Positions 1-8,051 of a stretch of DNA of 64,000 nucleotides are shown one piece after another; within the stretch, counting starts at the first letter, position 1; each line of letters opens with the position of its first letter. The notes beneath the pieces are model-generated. The model did no database searches. It saw nothing but the letters and a program-made list of their open reading frames with translations, and had not been told where the DNA came from. Source of the DNA: an uncultured Clostridia bacterium (GTDB lineage: Bacteria; Bacillota; Clostridia; Monoglobales; Monoglobaceae); the NCBI GenBank assembly GCA_910580105.1, contig CAJTWN010000002.1, forward strand, positions 62,001 to 126,000, in the 5' to 3' direction. Position numbers and translations under genes: made by a program.

Positions 1-1377
1 CTGGTCCGTCATGGTCAGTACCAAATCTGCTTCCTCCACCAATTCCATCGTCAGCTGTCTGGAAACATGTCTGCCGGCATCTATCCCGGCTTCTTTCAAA
101 GCTTGCGCCGCCTGAACAGAAATCGGAGATGCCCCCGCATACAGCCCCGCAGAAGAAGCCTCTGCCAAAATGCCCTTCTCTTCTGCTTTTTGCCGGAACA
201 GATATTCTGCCATGGGACTCCGGCAGGTGTTGCCCGTACAGACAAACAGTACCTTTTTGATACGTTCCTGTCCGCCGGCCGGCGCTTCGTATTTTTCCGC
301 CGTAACTTCTGCGCCTTCCTCCTTCGTTTGATCAGCAAAGGGCGGCACAGACACAGTCTGCAAATCCAGAATCCGCTCCGCCGCCGCCCGATAAAGGCGG
401 TTGCGCACCGCAAGCCACATTCCGCTTTCAGGAATTTCCGGCGCATATACAACTGCCACCCCTGCGGCATCCATTTCCCGAAGGGCGGAAAACAGACGGT
501 GAGCCGCCTCGGACGGATTCCGCTGTCCGCCGAGGGAAAGCACAAACAAACCAGGAATCCGGACAAAGACCTCTGCAAATTCATCAAAGACCAGCATCCC
601 GATCTTCCGCTGTCCGGCGGCGGCCTTGACAAAGGCCGCCGCCGCATCCAAAGACCCCTTCAAAATATAAACATCTGCCTTGGGTGCATAGTGTTTATAT
701 TTAAGTCCGGGAGATTTTGGCACCTCGCCGTCCCGGACAGCAGTCGCAACTTCCACTTCACCCAAAATCTTTTTCAGCTGTTCCAGGGTGACAGCACCCG
801 GACGCAGAAGAACCGGCACCTCTCCGCTCAAATCCAGCACGGTGGATTCGACCCCCACCGGGGCATCCGTTCCCTTGACAATGGCATCCACCCGGCCCAG
901 CATATCCTCCTGCACATGCCGGAAGGTGGTGGGACTTGGCTTGCCCGAAAGGTTGGCGCTGGGCGCCGCAACGGGCACCCCTGCCTCTGCAATCAGCTGC
1001 CGGGCTGTCACATCCGCCGGACAGCGAACAGCCACGGTATCCAGTCCGCCCGTCACGGACTTTGGCACCTCTTCCGCCTTCGGAAAAATCAGCGTCAGCG
1101 GCCCCGGCCAAAAGGTATCCATCAGCTCCCGTGCCCCTGCCGGAATTTCCGCCGCAAGGGTCTTCAGCATCTTTACATCAGCAATATGAACAATCAGGGG
1201 GTTGTCCGACGGACGTCCCTTTGCCGCATATATTTTTTTCACCGCACACTCATCGAAGGCATTCGCCCCCAGACCATAGACGGTCTCTGTCGGAAAGGCC
1301 ACCGTCCCCCCCATGCGGAGAAGGCGCCCGCCTTCCGCCAAATCCGCCGCATCTGCCGAAAGTATCTTTGTTTCCAT
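1..1377 (-). CDS. Sua5/YwlC threonylcarbamoyl-AMP synthase fused to YwlE-type phosphatase (3' end cut by window edge)
   Basis: The reading frame is open from ATG at 1377 (good AGGTGAG site) to the window edge, 459 codons with no stop. Residues about 1-185 are the YrdC/Sua5 ATP-threonine-bicarbonate domain (KGRPSDNPL, then APSANLSGKPSPT). About 205-335 is the Sua5 C-terminal domain (LKYKHYAP start). A linker leads to a low-molecular-weight phosphatase whose P-loop CTGNTCRS begins at about residue 380. Sua5 makes threonylcarbamoyl-AMP for tRNA t6A37. The Thr inside CTGNTC is the YwlE residue linked to phospho-arginine specificity, so the second half is probably a protein-arginine phosphatase. 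In Bacillus these are separate neighbouring genes; here they share one frame. The fusion is seen directly; activity of both halves is inferred. Confidence 0.9.
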   Translation of the reverse strand, partial: METKILSADAADLAEGGRLLRMGGTVAFPTETVYGLGANAFDECAVKKIYAAKGRPSDNPLIVHIADVKMLKTLAAEIPAGARELMDTFWPGPLTLIFPKAEEVPKSVTGGLDTVAVRCPADVTARQLIAEAGVPVAAPSANLSGKPSPTTFRHVQEDMLGRVDAIVKGTDAPVGVESTVLDLSGEVPVLLRPGAVTLEQLKKILGEVEVATAVRDGEVPKSPGLKYKHYAPKADVYILKGSLDAAAAFVKAAAGQRKIGMLVFDEFAEVFVRIPGLFVLSLGGQRNPSEAAHRLFSALREMDAAGVAVVYAPEIPESGMWLAVRNRLYRAAAERILDLQTVSVPPFADQTKEEGAEVTAEKYEAPAGGQERIKKVLFVCTGNTCRSPMAEYLFRQKAEEKGILAEASSAGLYAGASPISVQAAQALKEAGIDAGRHVSRQLTMELVEEADLVLTMTDQ

Positions 1378-1959
1378 CTTCTCACCTGCTTTAACCTGCA
1401 TTTCACCTTATGAGTTCCGCCAACTGCTGTAAAGCAGCCAACACTGTCACTTTAACAACCATTTCATCATCGTAAGATAATTTTCCTTATCCATACCGCC
1501 ATTCATTACAATCCAAGGCGGTAGAATGCCCGTCTCTATCTGCGCCGCCGTCCAGTGCAGATATGTTAAAACTGCTATGTTTTGTCCCGGCGACTATAAC
1601 CATCTTTATCCGTACAAACAGCCATCATAACCATCCATGCATAAGCGTCTGCAACGCACAGGACGGTATGCCGGGCCGGCCAAGCTTCCGTTGCATAAAT
1701 CTTCTTTATCTATCCCGCCGTCCAGCGCAAATGCGTTAAAAACTGCTATGTTTTGTCCTGCTGCCTGCTCCAATTGTTGTAAAGCAGCCAGCATTGTCAG
1801 CCCAATATCCATTTCAGCACTGTAAAATCACATTCTTATCCATGCAGCCGTAAAAATGAAAGGAAGCCCGCCGCCAAAAATAGCGGGGACATCTCCATTT
1901 CTCTATGATCTTAAGCGGATATTTTCACTACCGCGCCACAATCTGTAAAGTCAAAAACT
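1378..1959. repeat. gene-free gap with degenerate duplicated blocks
   Basis: No convincing gene lies between the Sua5 fusion and prfA. Two blocks recur in diverged form. One contains TGCTATGTTTTGTCC (about 1547-1592 and 1716-1761). The other contains TGTAAAGCAGCCA (about 1424-1500 and 1774-1840). On the minus strand both copies of the second block read LAALQQL, and a 68-codon open frame lies at 1606-1812, but it has no clear ribosome binding site and the duplicated partner is disrupted. It may be the remains of a decayed gene. prmC, often next to prfA, is not here. Confidence 0.5.
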
Positions 1960-3039
1960 TTACAGATTATCCGCCTGCGCTTTCAGCTTTTCGCTCTGGT
2001 CTGTGGTGATCAGTGCATCGATAATTTCATCCAAATCACCGTTCATCACCTGTTCGAGCTTATACAGGGTAAGACCAATCCGATGATCGGTCACACGCCC
2101 CTGGGGGAAGTTATAGGTACGAATCCGCTCGCTGCGGTCGCCCGTTCCCACCTGACTCTTTCTGTCCGCCGCAATGGAGGCGTTGCGTTCCTGCTCCATC
2201 CTGTCATAAAGGCGTGAACGCAGCATCTTCATTGCCGCTTCACGGTTTTTATGCTGAGACCGCTCGTCCTGGCAAGCCACCACCAGTCCTGTGGGCAGAT
2301 GGGTGATACGAATCGCAGATTCCGTCTTGTTGACGTGCTGACCGCCCGCACCGCTGGAGCGGTAGGTATCAATCTGCAAATCGTCCGGGTTAATCTCCAC
2401 CTCCACTTCATCCACCTCCGGCAGAACCGCAACGGTCACCGTTGAGGTATGGATTCTGCCGCTGGATTCAGTTTCGGGCACACGCTGAACCCGGTGTACG
2501 CCGCTTTCGAATTTCAAACGGCTGTAAGCGCCCTCACCTTCAATCATAAAGGTAACTTCCTTGACGCCGCCGATACCAATCTCACTGAGGTTCAGTACCT
2601 CTGTCTTCCAGCGCTTGGTATCCGCATACATCGAATACATCCGGAAAAGATCGCCGGCAAACAGCGCCGCCTCATCTCCGCCTGCGCCGCCGCGGATTTC
2701 AACCATAACGTTCTTATCGTCATTCGGGTCCTTGGGCAGAAGAAGGATTTTAAGTTCCTCTTCAATCACAGCGATGTTCTCTTTCGCCTGCTTGCTCTCT
2801 TCCACCAGCATCTCTTTAAAGTCCCGGTCGGTCTCCGGATCCTCCATCATCACCTTTGCATCCTCGATGGTCTCCTGATTGGCCTTATATTCCCGGTATT
2901 TCTCCACAATCGGCGTAAGATCCGAATGCTCTTTCATCAGCTTCCGCCACGTCTCCTGATCCGCAATGACATCCGGGTCACTGATTTTTTTGCTAAGTTC
3001 CTCATATTGTTCTTCAATAAAAGAAAGTTTTTCAAACAT
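1960..3039 (-). CDS. prfA: peptide chain release factor 1
   Basis: This 359-residue protein has the usual RF1 length. It terminates translation at UAA and UAG. The coiled N-terminal domain covers about 1-110. The stop-codon recognition region carries PETESSGRIHTS, where PET is the PxT tripeptide of RF1. The peptidyl-hydrolysis loop SSGAGGQHVNKTES holds the GGQ motif. The start is MFEKLSFIEEQ. It lies downstream of prfB on the same strand after a 412-bp gap and upstream of the Sua5 gene. Having both release factors side by side is uncommon, and the two proteins are nearly identical around GGQ. Confidence 0.97.
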   Translation of the reverse strand: MFEKLSFIEEQYEELSKKISDPDVIADQETWRKLMKEHSDLTPIVEKYREYKANQETIEDAKVMMEDPETDRDFKEMLVEESKQAKENIAVIEEELKILLLPKDPNDDKNVMVEIRGGAGGDEAALFAGDLFRMYSMYADTKRWKTEVLNLSEIGIGGVKEVTFMIEGEGAYSRLKFESGVHRVQRVPETESSGRIHTSTVTVAVLPEVDEVEVEINPDDLQIDTYRSSGAGGQHVNKTESAIRITHLPTGLVVACQDERSQHKNREAAMKMLRSRLYDRMEQERNASIAADRKSQVGTGDRSERIRTYNFPQGRVTDHRIGLTLYKLEQVMNGDLDEIIDALITTDQSEKLKAQADNL

Positions 3040-3451
3040 ACAGGATAAAACTCCATTTCTTAGATTTTCAATGTTTCAGTCATATACTGTCCGCCTCTGT
3101 AAAAGGCATAGAATCAACAGCTGTAATTTTTCTTTGCCGCCGGCCAAGCAGATGCCAGCAGCGAAATAATTCCGCAGCGGCAAACCATCGCCGCACCGGA
3201 GGCCATCGTTCTGCCGCAGATGACAGAAAACCGCTCCGGCGGTATCCCCCCATCCCCTGCAAATTACAGACCGGGCCTTTGCATTTTCAAGCCCTACGGG
3301 TCTTTTCCAATCCACGCCTCCCTGTGCCGGAGGTCACTGTTGTACCATACTACCTTCGGCTCCCGGCTGTGCATACAGATAACAGAAAACCACTCCGGCA
3401 GAGCAGGTCTGCACCGAAATCATCCGTTTTTCTGCCCTTTACAGAATTACA
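3040..3451. other. gap between prfA and prfB, no supported gene
   Basis: I see no gene here. The minus-strand frames at 3076-3315 and 3080-3262 lack ribosome binding sites and recognisable sequence. The block containing ACAGAAAACC-CTCCGGC occurs twice in diverged form (about 3226-3244 and 3380-3402), another sign of small local duplications in gaps of this region. Confidence 0.5.
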
Positions 3452-4574
3452 CTATGCGTTTTCCAGCTTTTCTTTGGCTTTTTCCTTGAGATAAGCGTGA
3501 ATAAATCCATCAATGTCTCCATCCATCACTGCATTGATATTGCCGGTTTCGTAACTGGTCCGATGGTCTTTGACCATGGTATAGGGGTGAAAAACATAGG
3601 AACGGATCTGGCTGCCCCAGCCGATTTCCATCTGTACCCCTTTGAGATCTTCAATCTTTTCCTTCTGCTCCCGTTCTGCAATTTCAATCAGTTTGGACTT
3701 CAGCATTTTCATTGCCGTTTCCCGGTTTTTATGCTGGGAACGCTCGTTCTGGCAGGTGACCACAACGCCGGTGGGCAGATGAGTGATACGAATCGCAGAT
3801 TCCGTCTTATTGATATGCTGACCGCCCGCACCGCTGGAACGATAGGTATCAACCCGCAAATCTTCAGGATTGATGACAACATCCAGGTCATCCTCAATTT
3901 CGGGCATAACTTCACAGCTCGCAAAAGAGGTGTGCCGCCGTGCCGCAGAATCAAAGGGGGAGATACGCACCAGACGGTGCACCCCTTTTTCCGCTTTGGC
4001 ATAGCCATAGGCATTCAGCCCCTCCACCAAAAAGGTGACACTTTTGATGCCGGCCTCTTCTCCGTCCAGAAAGTCCAGCGTTTCGGTCTTGAACCCCCTG
4101 CGTTCCGCCCAGCGGGTGTACATCCGAAACAGCATCTCGCACCAGTCCTGCGCCTCGGTGCCGCCTGCGCCGGCGTGCAGGGTGATGATGGCATTGTTCT
4201 TATCATATTTTCCAGAGAGAAGGGTATCCAGTTTCATCTCTTCCAGTGCATTTGTCAAAGCGGCATAGCCGCTTTTCACCTCTTCCAATACGGTCTCGTC
4301 CTCTTCCTCAATTGCAAGGCCGACCAAAACCGTGAGATCTTCCCACTTCTCCCGCAATTCTTCATAACGGGCAATCTTATCCCGGAAACCTTTAATCTTC
4401 TGAAGGGTTTTTCCGGCTTTCTCCATGTCGTCATAGAAGTCCGCCGCTACTGTTTCGGCCTCCAAAGCCGCAATCTGTTTTTCTGTCCCTTCGATGTTAA
4501 AGTGAATCCCTCAGTTCTGTTATGTCTTTTTCCATGCCGTCAAGGCCCTGTTTATATTCGTCAAAAGCAATCAC
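3452..4574 (-). CDS. prfB: peptide chain release factor 2, made by +1 programmed frameshift
   Basis: RF2 reads UGA and UAA. The zero frame starts at GTG 4572-4574 (AAGGATGTGA upstream) and encodes VIAFDEYKQG..ELRDSL before an in-frame TAA at 4497-4499. Slipping +1 on CTT continues as NIEGTEKQIAALEAE and runs to 3452, giving 25 plus 348 residues, the normal RF2 length. The GGQ loop is SSGAGGQHINKTES. The longest single frame begins only at an internal TTG (4465), so an annotation that ignores the frameshift will be N-terminally short. It follows secA on the same strand, as in many Firmicutes. The stop at the shift site is UAA instead of the usual UGA. Confidence 0.95.
4496..4511 (-). promoter_or_regulatory. 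prfB programmed +1 frameshift site with internal SD-like AGGG
   Basis: On the minus strand the sequence reads AGGGATTCACTTTAAC. CTT at 4500-4502 is the slip codon, TAA at 4497-4499 the in-frame stop and AAC the first shifted codon. AGGG lies at the same distance from CTT as the AGGGGG stimulator in E. coli prfB. The mechanism is established for RF2; the UAA stop is the unusual part. Confidence 0.85.
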
Positions 4575-4647
4575 AAAATCACATCCTTATTTTCTATATT
4601 TTCATTCAATTCCATCCGCAAAAAGCAGAACAGGTGTCTGCCCTTAC

Positions 4648-4845
4648 GGATAAAACTCACAGGCAAGCCGCTTTGATGTCCACTCTTTGCAGACAAAACC
4701 TTACAGGCAAGCCGCTTTGATGTCCGCTCTTTGCAGGCAAACCTCACTGGCAAGCCGCTTCGATGTCCGCTCTTTACGGACAAAACCCACAGGCAAACCG
4801 CCTTTGATGTCTGCTCTTTGCAGACAAAAACCCACAGGCAAGCCG
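4648..4845. repeat. 44-bp tandem repeat, about 4.5 copies
   Basis: Units share the core CACAGGCAAGCCGCTTTGAT followed by GTCCGCTCTTTGCAGA, at a 44-bp step. Copies differ by a few substitutions. The period is not a multiple of three, so the 126-codon minus-strand frame across it (4571-4951) is unlikely to be a protein. It fills the secA-prfB gap. Confidence 0.8.
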
Positions 4846-4862
4846 TCTTGCCGCTTATTTTA

Positions 4863-7625
4863 TTACGCCTGCTCCTTATCCATACAGCAATGCTTATATT
4901 TCTTGCCGCTGCCGCAGGGGCAGGGATCGTTCCTTCCAATTTTGGTAACATGGCGGACGGGTTTCTTCTTCACGGTGCCGTCGTCGCCATGACTCTCTGC
5001 CGTTGGCTGTGCCACCTGTACACGTTCCACCCGTGTCGCCGGCACAACATGGAACAGATGCTTCACCGTATCTTCTTTAATAGAAGCAATCATTTCTTCA
5101 AACATATCCATCGCTTCAAACTTGTATTCAATTACCGGGTCACGCTGAGCATAGGCGCGCAGGTTGATTCCCTGACGGAGCTGTTCCATATTGTCGATGT
5201 GATCCATCCACTTCTCATCCACCATACGAAGCAGAATGACACGCTCAACCTCCCGCATATTCTCGCCAAAAGCGGCCTCCTTCTCATCATAAACCCTGAG
5301 CACCTCTTCCAGAATATACTCGGTAAGCCACTCCGCATTCATTCGGTCAAGCTCGTGTTCAGAAAAGTCCAGTACGCCTTCCGGCAGCTGGCCGAAGATG
5401 GACTCCAAATGCTCCTGCATTCCCTTCCAGTCCCACTCTTCCGGCAGGTTTTTGTCCCCGATATAGCGCAGAACAATCCCCTCGATGGTATCCTTCATCA
5501 TATTGACAATATAGTCTTTCATATTTTCGCCGTTGAGTACCCGGTCACGCTGCTGATAAATCATTTCACGCTGCTGGTTATTCACGTCGTCATAGTTGAG
5601 GACATGCTTTCTGATGTCAAAGTTCCGGCCCTCGACGCGTTCCTGCGCCGTCTCAATTGCTCCGCTGAGCATTTTGCTTTCTATTGCTTCATTTTCATCC
5701 AGGCCGAAGGTATCCATCACCCGGTTAATCCGCTCCGGCGCAAACATACGCATCAGGTCGTCCTGTAAAGAGAGATAGAACTTCGAACTGCCCGCATCGC
5801 CCTGTCTTCCGGCACGGCCGCGGAGCTGATTATCAATACGCCGGCTCTCATGGCGTTCCGTACCGATGATATATAGGCCGCCGGCTTCCAGCACCTCTTT
5901 TGCCTCCGGTTCGATCTGTTCCTTATATTTTTTGTGCAGTTCGGCAAATTTTGCCCGGGCCGCAAGGATTTCTTCATCATCGGTCTCGGCAAAGCCGGTG
6001 GCCTGCACAATCATTTCTTCGCTGAATCCCAGTTTTTCCATTTCGTCTTTGGCAAGAAATTCTGCATTACCGCCAAGAACAATATCCGTACCACGTCCGG
6101 CCATATTGGTCGCGATGGTAACCGCGCCCTTTTTTCCGGCCTGGGCGACAATCTCTGCCTCTTTTTCATGGAATTTGGCATTCAATACGTTGTGTTTGAT
6201 TCCCTTTTTCCGCAGCATTCTGCTCAGAATTTCGGATTTCTCGATGGAAACTGTACCAATCAGCACCGGCTGCCCCTTGGCATGAATCTGTTCCACCTCG
6301 TCAATGACCGCTGTGAATTTCGCCTCTTCCGTTTTATAGACACTGTCCGGCAGGTCGATGCGGGCCAAAGGTTTGTTGGTGGGAATAACGATAACATCCA
6401 AGGAATAAATCTCCTGGAATTCATCCTCTTCGGTCTGGGCCGTACCGGTCATACCGGAAAGCTTCCCATAAAGACGGAAATAATTCTGGAAGGTAATGGT
6501 AGCAAGGGTCTTGCTCTCATTCTCAACCTTCACGCCCTCTTTGGCTTCAATCGCCTGATGAAGACCGTCGCTGTACCGGCGTCCGAGCATCATACGTCCG
6601 GTAAATTCATCGACAATGATGACTTCCCCGTCTTTTACCACATAGTCCTTGTCTTTCTTCATCACACCAATGGCCTTTATCGCCTGATTGATATGATGGG
6701 AGATGGTCATATTGGCCGGATCGGTCAGATTGTCCACATGGAAGGCCTCTTCCGCCTTTTTCACACCCTGGGGGGTAAGCATCGCCGTATGCGCCTTCTC
6801 GTCAACGATATAGTCGTATTCTTTGTATTCGTCCTCGTCTTCAACCTCCACCTTGGAATCGGTTTCTACCACCTTTTTGTATTTCAGGCCTTTGGCAAAC
6901 CGGTCTGCCAGCATATAGAGGTCGGTGGACTTTTCACCCATGCCGGAAATGATAAGCGGCGTTCTCGCCTCGTCGATAAGGATACTGTCCACCTCGTCGA
7001 CAATGGCATAATTGTGTCCGCGCTGTACCTTGTTTTCCTTATATATCACCATATTGTCACGCAGATAGTCAAAGCCCATCTCGTTGTTGGTGCCATAGGT
7101 AATATCTGCGTTATATGCTTCTTTTCTCTGGAGGTTGTCCTTTTCATGGATAACCAGGCCGACGGTAAGGCCAAGGAAGGAATAGAGTTTCCCCATCCAT
7201 TCGCTGTCACGCTTTGCCAGATAATCATTGACGGTGACAATGTGGACGCCTTTCCCGGAAAGGGCGTTGAGATAAGCGGGAAGGGTCGCCACAAGGGTCT
7301 TGCCTTCACCGGTCTTCATCTCGGCAATACGTCCCTGATGCAGAACCACGCCGCCAACCACCTGAACCGGAAAGTGCTTCATCCCAAGCACGCGCCAGGA
7401 CGCCTCCCGGCAGACCGCAAAAGCCTCCGGCAGAATATCGTCCAGCGTCTCTCCTTTTGCAAGCCTTTCCTTAAATATGTCGGTCATGGCCCGAAGCTCT
7501 TTGTCCGTTTTCTTTTCCATCACAGGTTCCTGAGCCAAAACCTGTTCGACAATGGGTCTGATTTTTTTCAGCTCCCGGTCACTGTATGTGCCGATGACCT
7601 TCTCGATCACGCCTTTGATTCCCAT
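4863..7625 (-). CDS. secA: preprotein translocase ATPase SecA
   Basis: This 920-residue motor drives Sec-dependent export at the membrane. The start is ATG 7625 (MGIKGVIEKVIG) with GGAGG eight bases upstream; an upstream extension in the same frame is not native-looking. Visible motifs are Walker A MKTGEGKT, the Walker B region DEVDSILIDEARTP, TNMAGRGTDIVLGG, the helicase motif QLRGRAGRQGD, and a C-terminal zinc-binding tail GRNDPCPCGSGKKYKHCC. An acidic insertion (EVEDEDEYKEY) sits in the preprotein-binding region. It heads the secA-prfB-prfA run and has its own promoter. The two SLH proteins in this window are likely cargo. Confidence 0.98.
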   Translation of the reverse strand: MGIKGVIEKVIGTYSDRELKKIRPIVEQVLAQEPVMEKKTDKELRAMTDIFKERLAKGETLDDILPEAFAVCREASWRVLGMKHFPVQVVGGVVLHQGRIAEMKTGEGKTLVATLPAYLNALSGKGVHIVTVNDYLAKRDSEWMGKLYSFLGLTVGLVIHEKDNLQRKEAYNADITYGTNNEMGFDYLRDNMVIYKENKVQRGHNYAIVDEVDSILIDEARTPLIISGMGEKSTDLYMLADRFAKGLKYKKVVETDSKVEVEDEDEYKEYDYIVDEKAHTAMLTPQGVKKAEEAFHVDNLTDPANMTISHHINQAIKAIGVMKKDKDYVVKDGEVIIVDEFTGRMMLGRRYSDGLHQAIEAKEGVKVENESKTLATITFQNYFRLYGKLSGMTGTAQTEEDEFQEIYSLDVIVIPTNKPLARIDLPDSVYKTEEAKFTAVIDEVEQIHAKGQPVLIGTVSIEKSEILSRMLRKKGIKHNVLNAKFHEKEAEIVAQAGKKGAVTIATNMAGRGTDIVLGGNAEFLAKDEMEKLGFSEEMIVQATGFAETDDEEILAARAKFAELHKKYKEQIEPEAKEVLEAGGLYIIGTERHESRRIDNQLRGRAGRQGDAGSSKFYLSLQDDLMRMFAPERINRVMDTFGLDENEAIESKMLSGAIETAQERVEGRNFDIRKHVLNYDDVNNQQREMIYQQRDRVLNGENMKDYIVNMMKDTIEGIVLRYIGDKNLPEEWDWKGMQEHLESIFGQLPEGVLDFSEHELDRMNAEWLTEYILEEVLRVYDEKEAAFGENMREVERVILLRMVDEKWMDHIDNMEQLRQGINLRAYAQRDPVIEYKFEAMDMFEEMIASIKEDTVKHLFHVVPATRVERVQVAQPTAESHGDDGTVKKKPVRHVTKIGRNDPCPCGSGKKYKHCCMDKEQA

Positions 7626-7788
7626 AGCATTACCTCCAAAGTTTATCGCATTATATTCCATTAATATCAAAATTAAGATGTCCCCCGCCCCTAAAGCGGC
7701 GGATTCCACTTATTTTTCAGCGGAGTACAATCCCTGCCGAAAACGCTGCATGACGGGGTTAAACCCCTTATTGAATATATTACCGTAT

Positions 7789-7817
7789 ATTGTACCACTA
7801 TTCTTTCCATTTTGCAA
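7789..7817 (-). promoter_or_regulatory. sigma-A-type promoter of secA
   Basis: On the minus strand TTGCAA (7812-7817) is followed after 17 bases by TACAAT (7789-7794), about 165 bases before the secA start. Confidence 0.65.
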
Positions 7818-7973
7818 GGGAAAATGTACCATAGTTCAAAGCCGGATTCCCGTATATTGTGTTCAAATTTAAAAAATCCCCCTACCTTCTGGGTTCACAT
7901 TCCAAAAATCATCATAAATGGATGGAAATATTTTCTTTTCGCCATATGTAAACAAAAAGTAACAAGAACTTTA

Positions 7974-8001
7974 TAGACTTTCAATATTCGAATGCTATAA
8001 T
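7974..8001 (+). promoter_or_regulatory. probable promoter of the SLH protein gene
   Basis: TATAAT at 7996-8001 has a fair -35 match, TAGACT at 7974-7979, with a 16-base spacer. The gene follows after an A/T-rich leader with AGGAGG. The rest of the 7626-8051 gap holds only this and the divergent secA promoter. Confidence 0.5.
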
Positions 8002-8051
8002 AGATATAACCGGAAGAAATTCAATGTTAGATTGATTAGGAGGAAGACAGA

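Noticed and set aside
67..1413. Long plus-strand open frame (448 codons)
   Set aside because: It is the antisense of the Sua5-YwlE fusion, whose motifs are clear on the minus strand; no binding site or known protein.
3076..3315. 79-codon frame between prfA and prfB
   Set aside because: No binding site and no recognisable sequence; it contains local repeats.
5934..7664. 576-codon plus-strand open frame
   Set aside because: Antisense shadow of secA.
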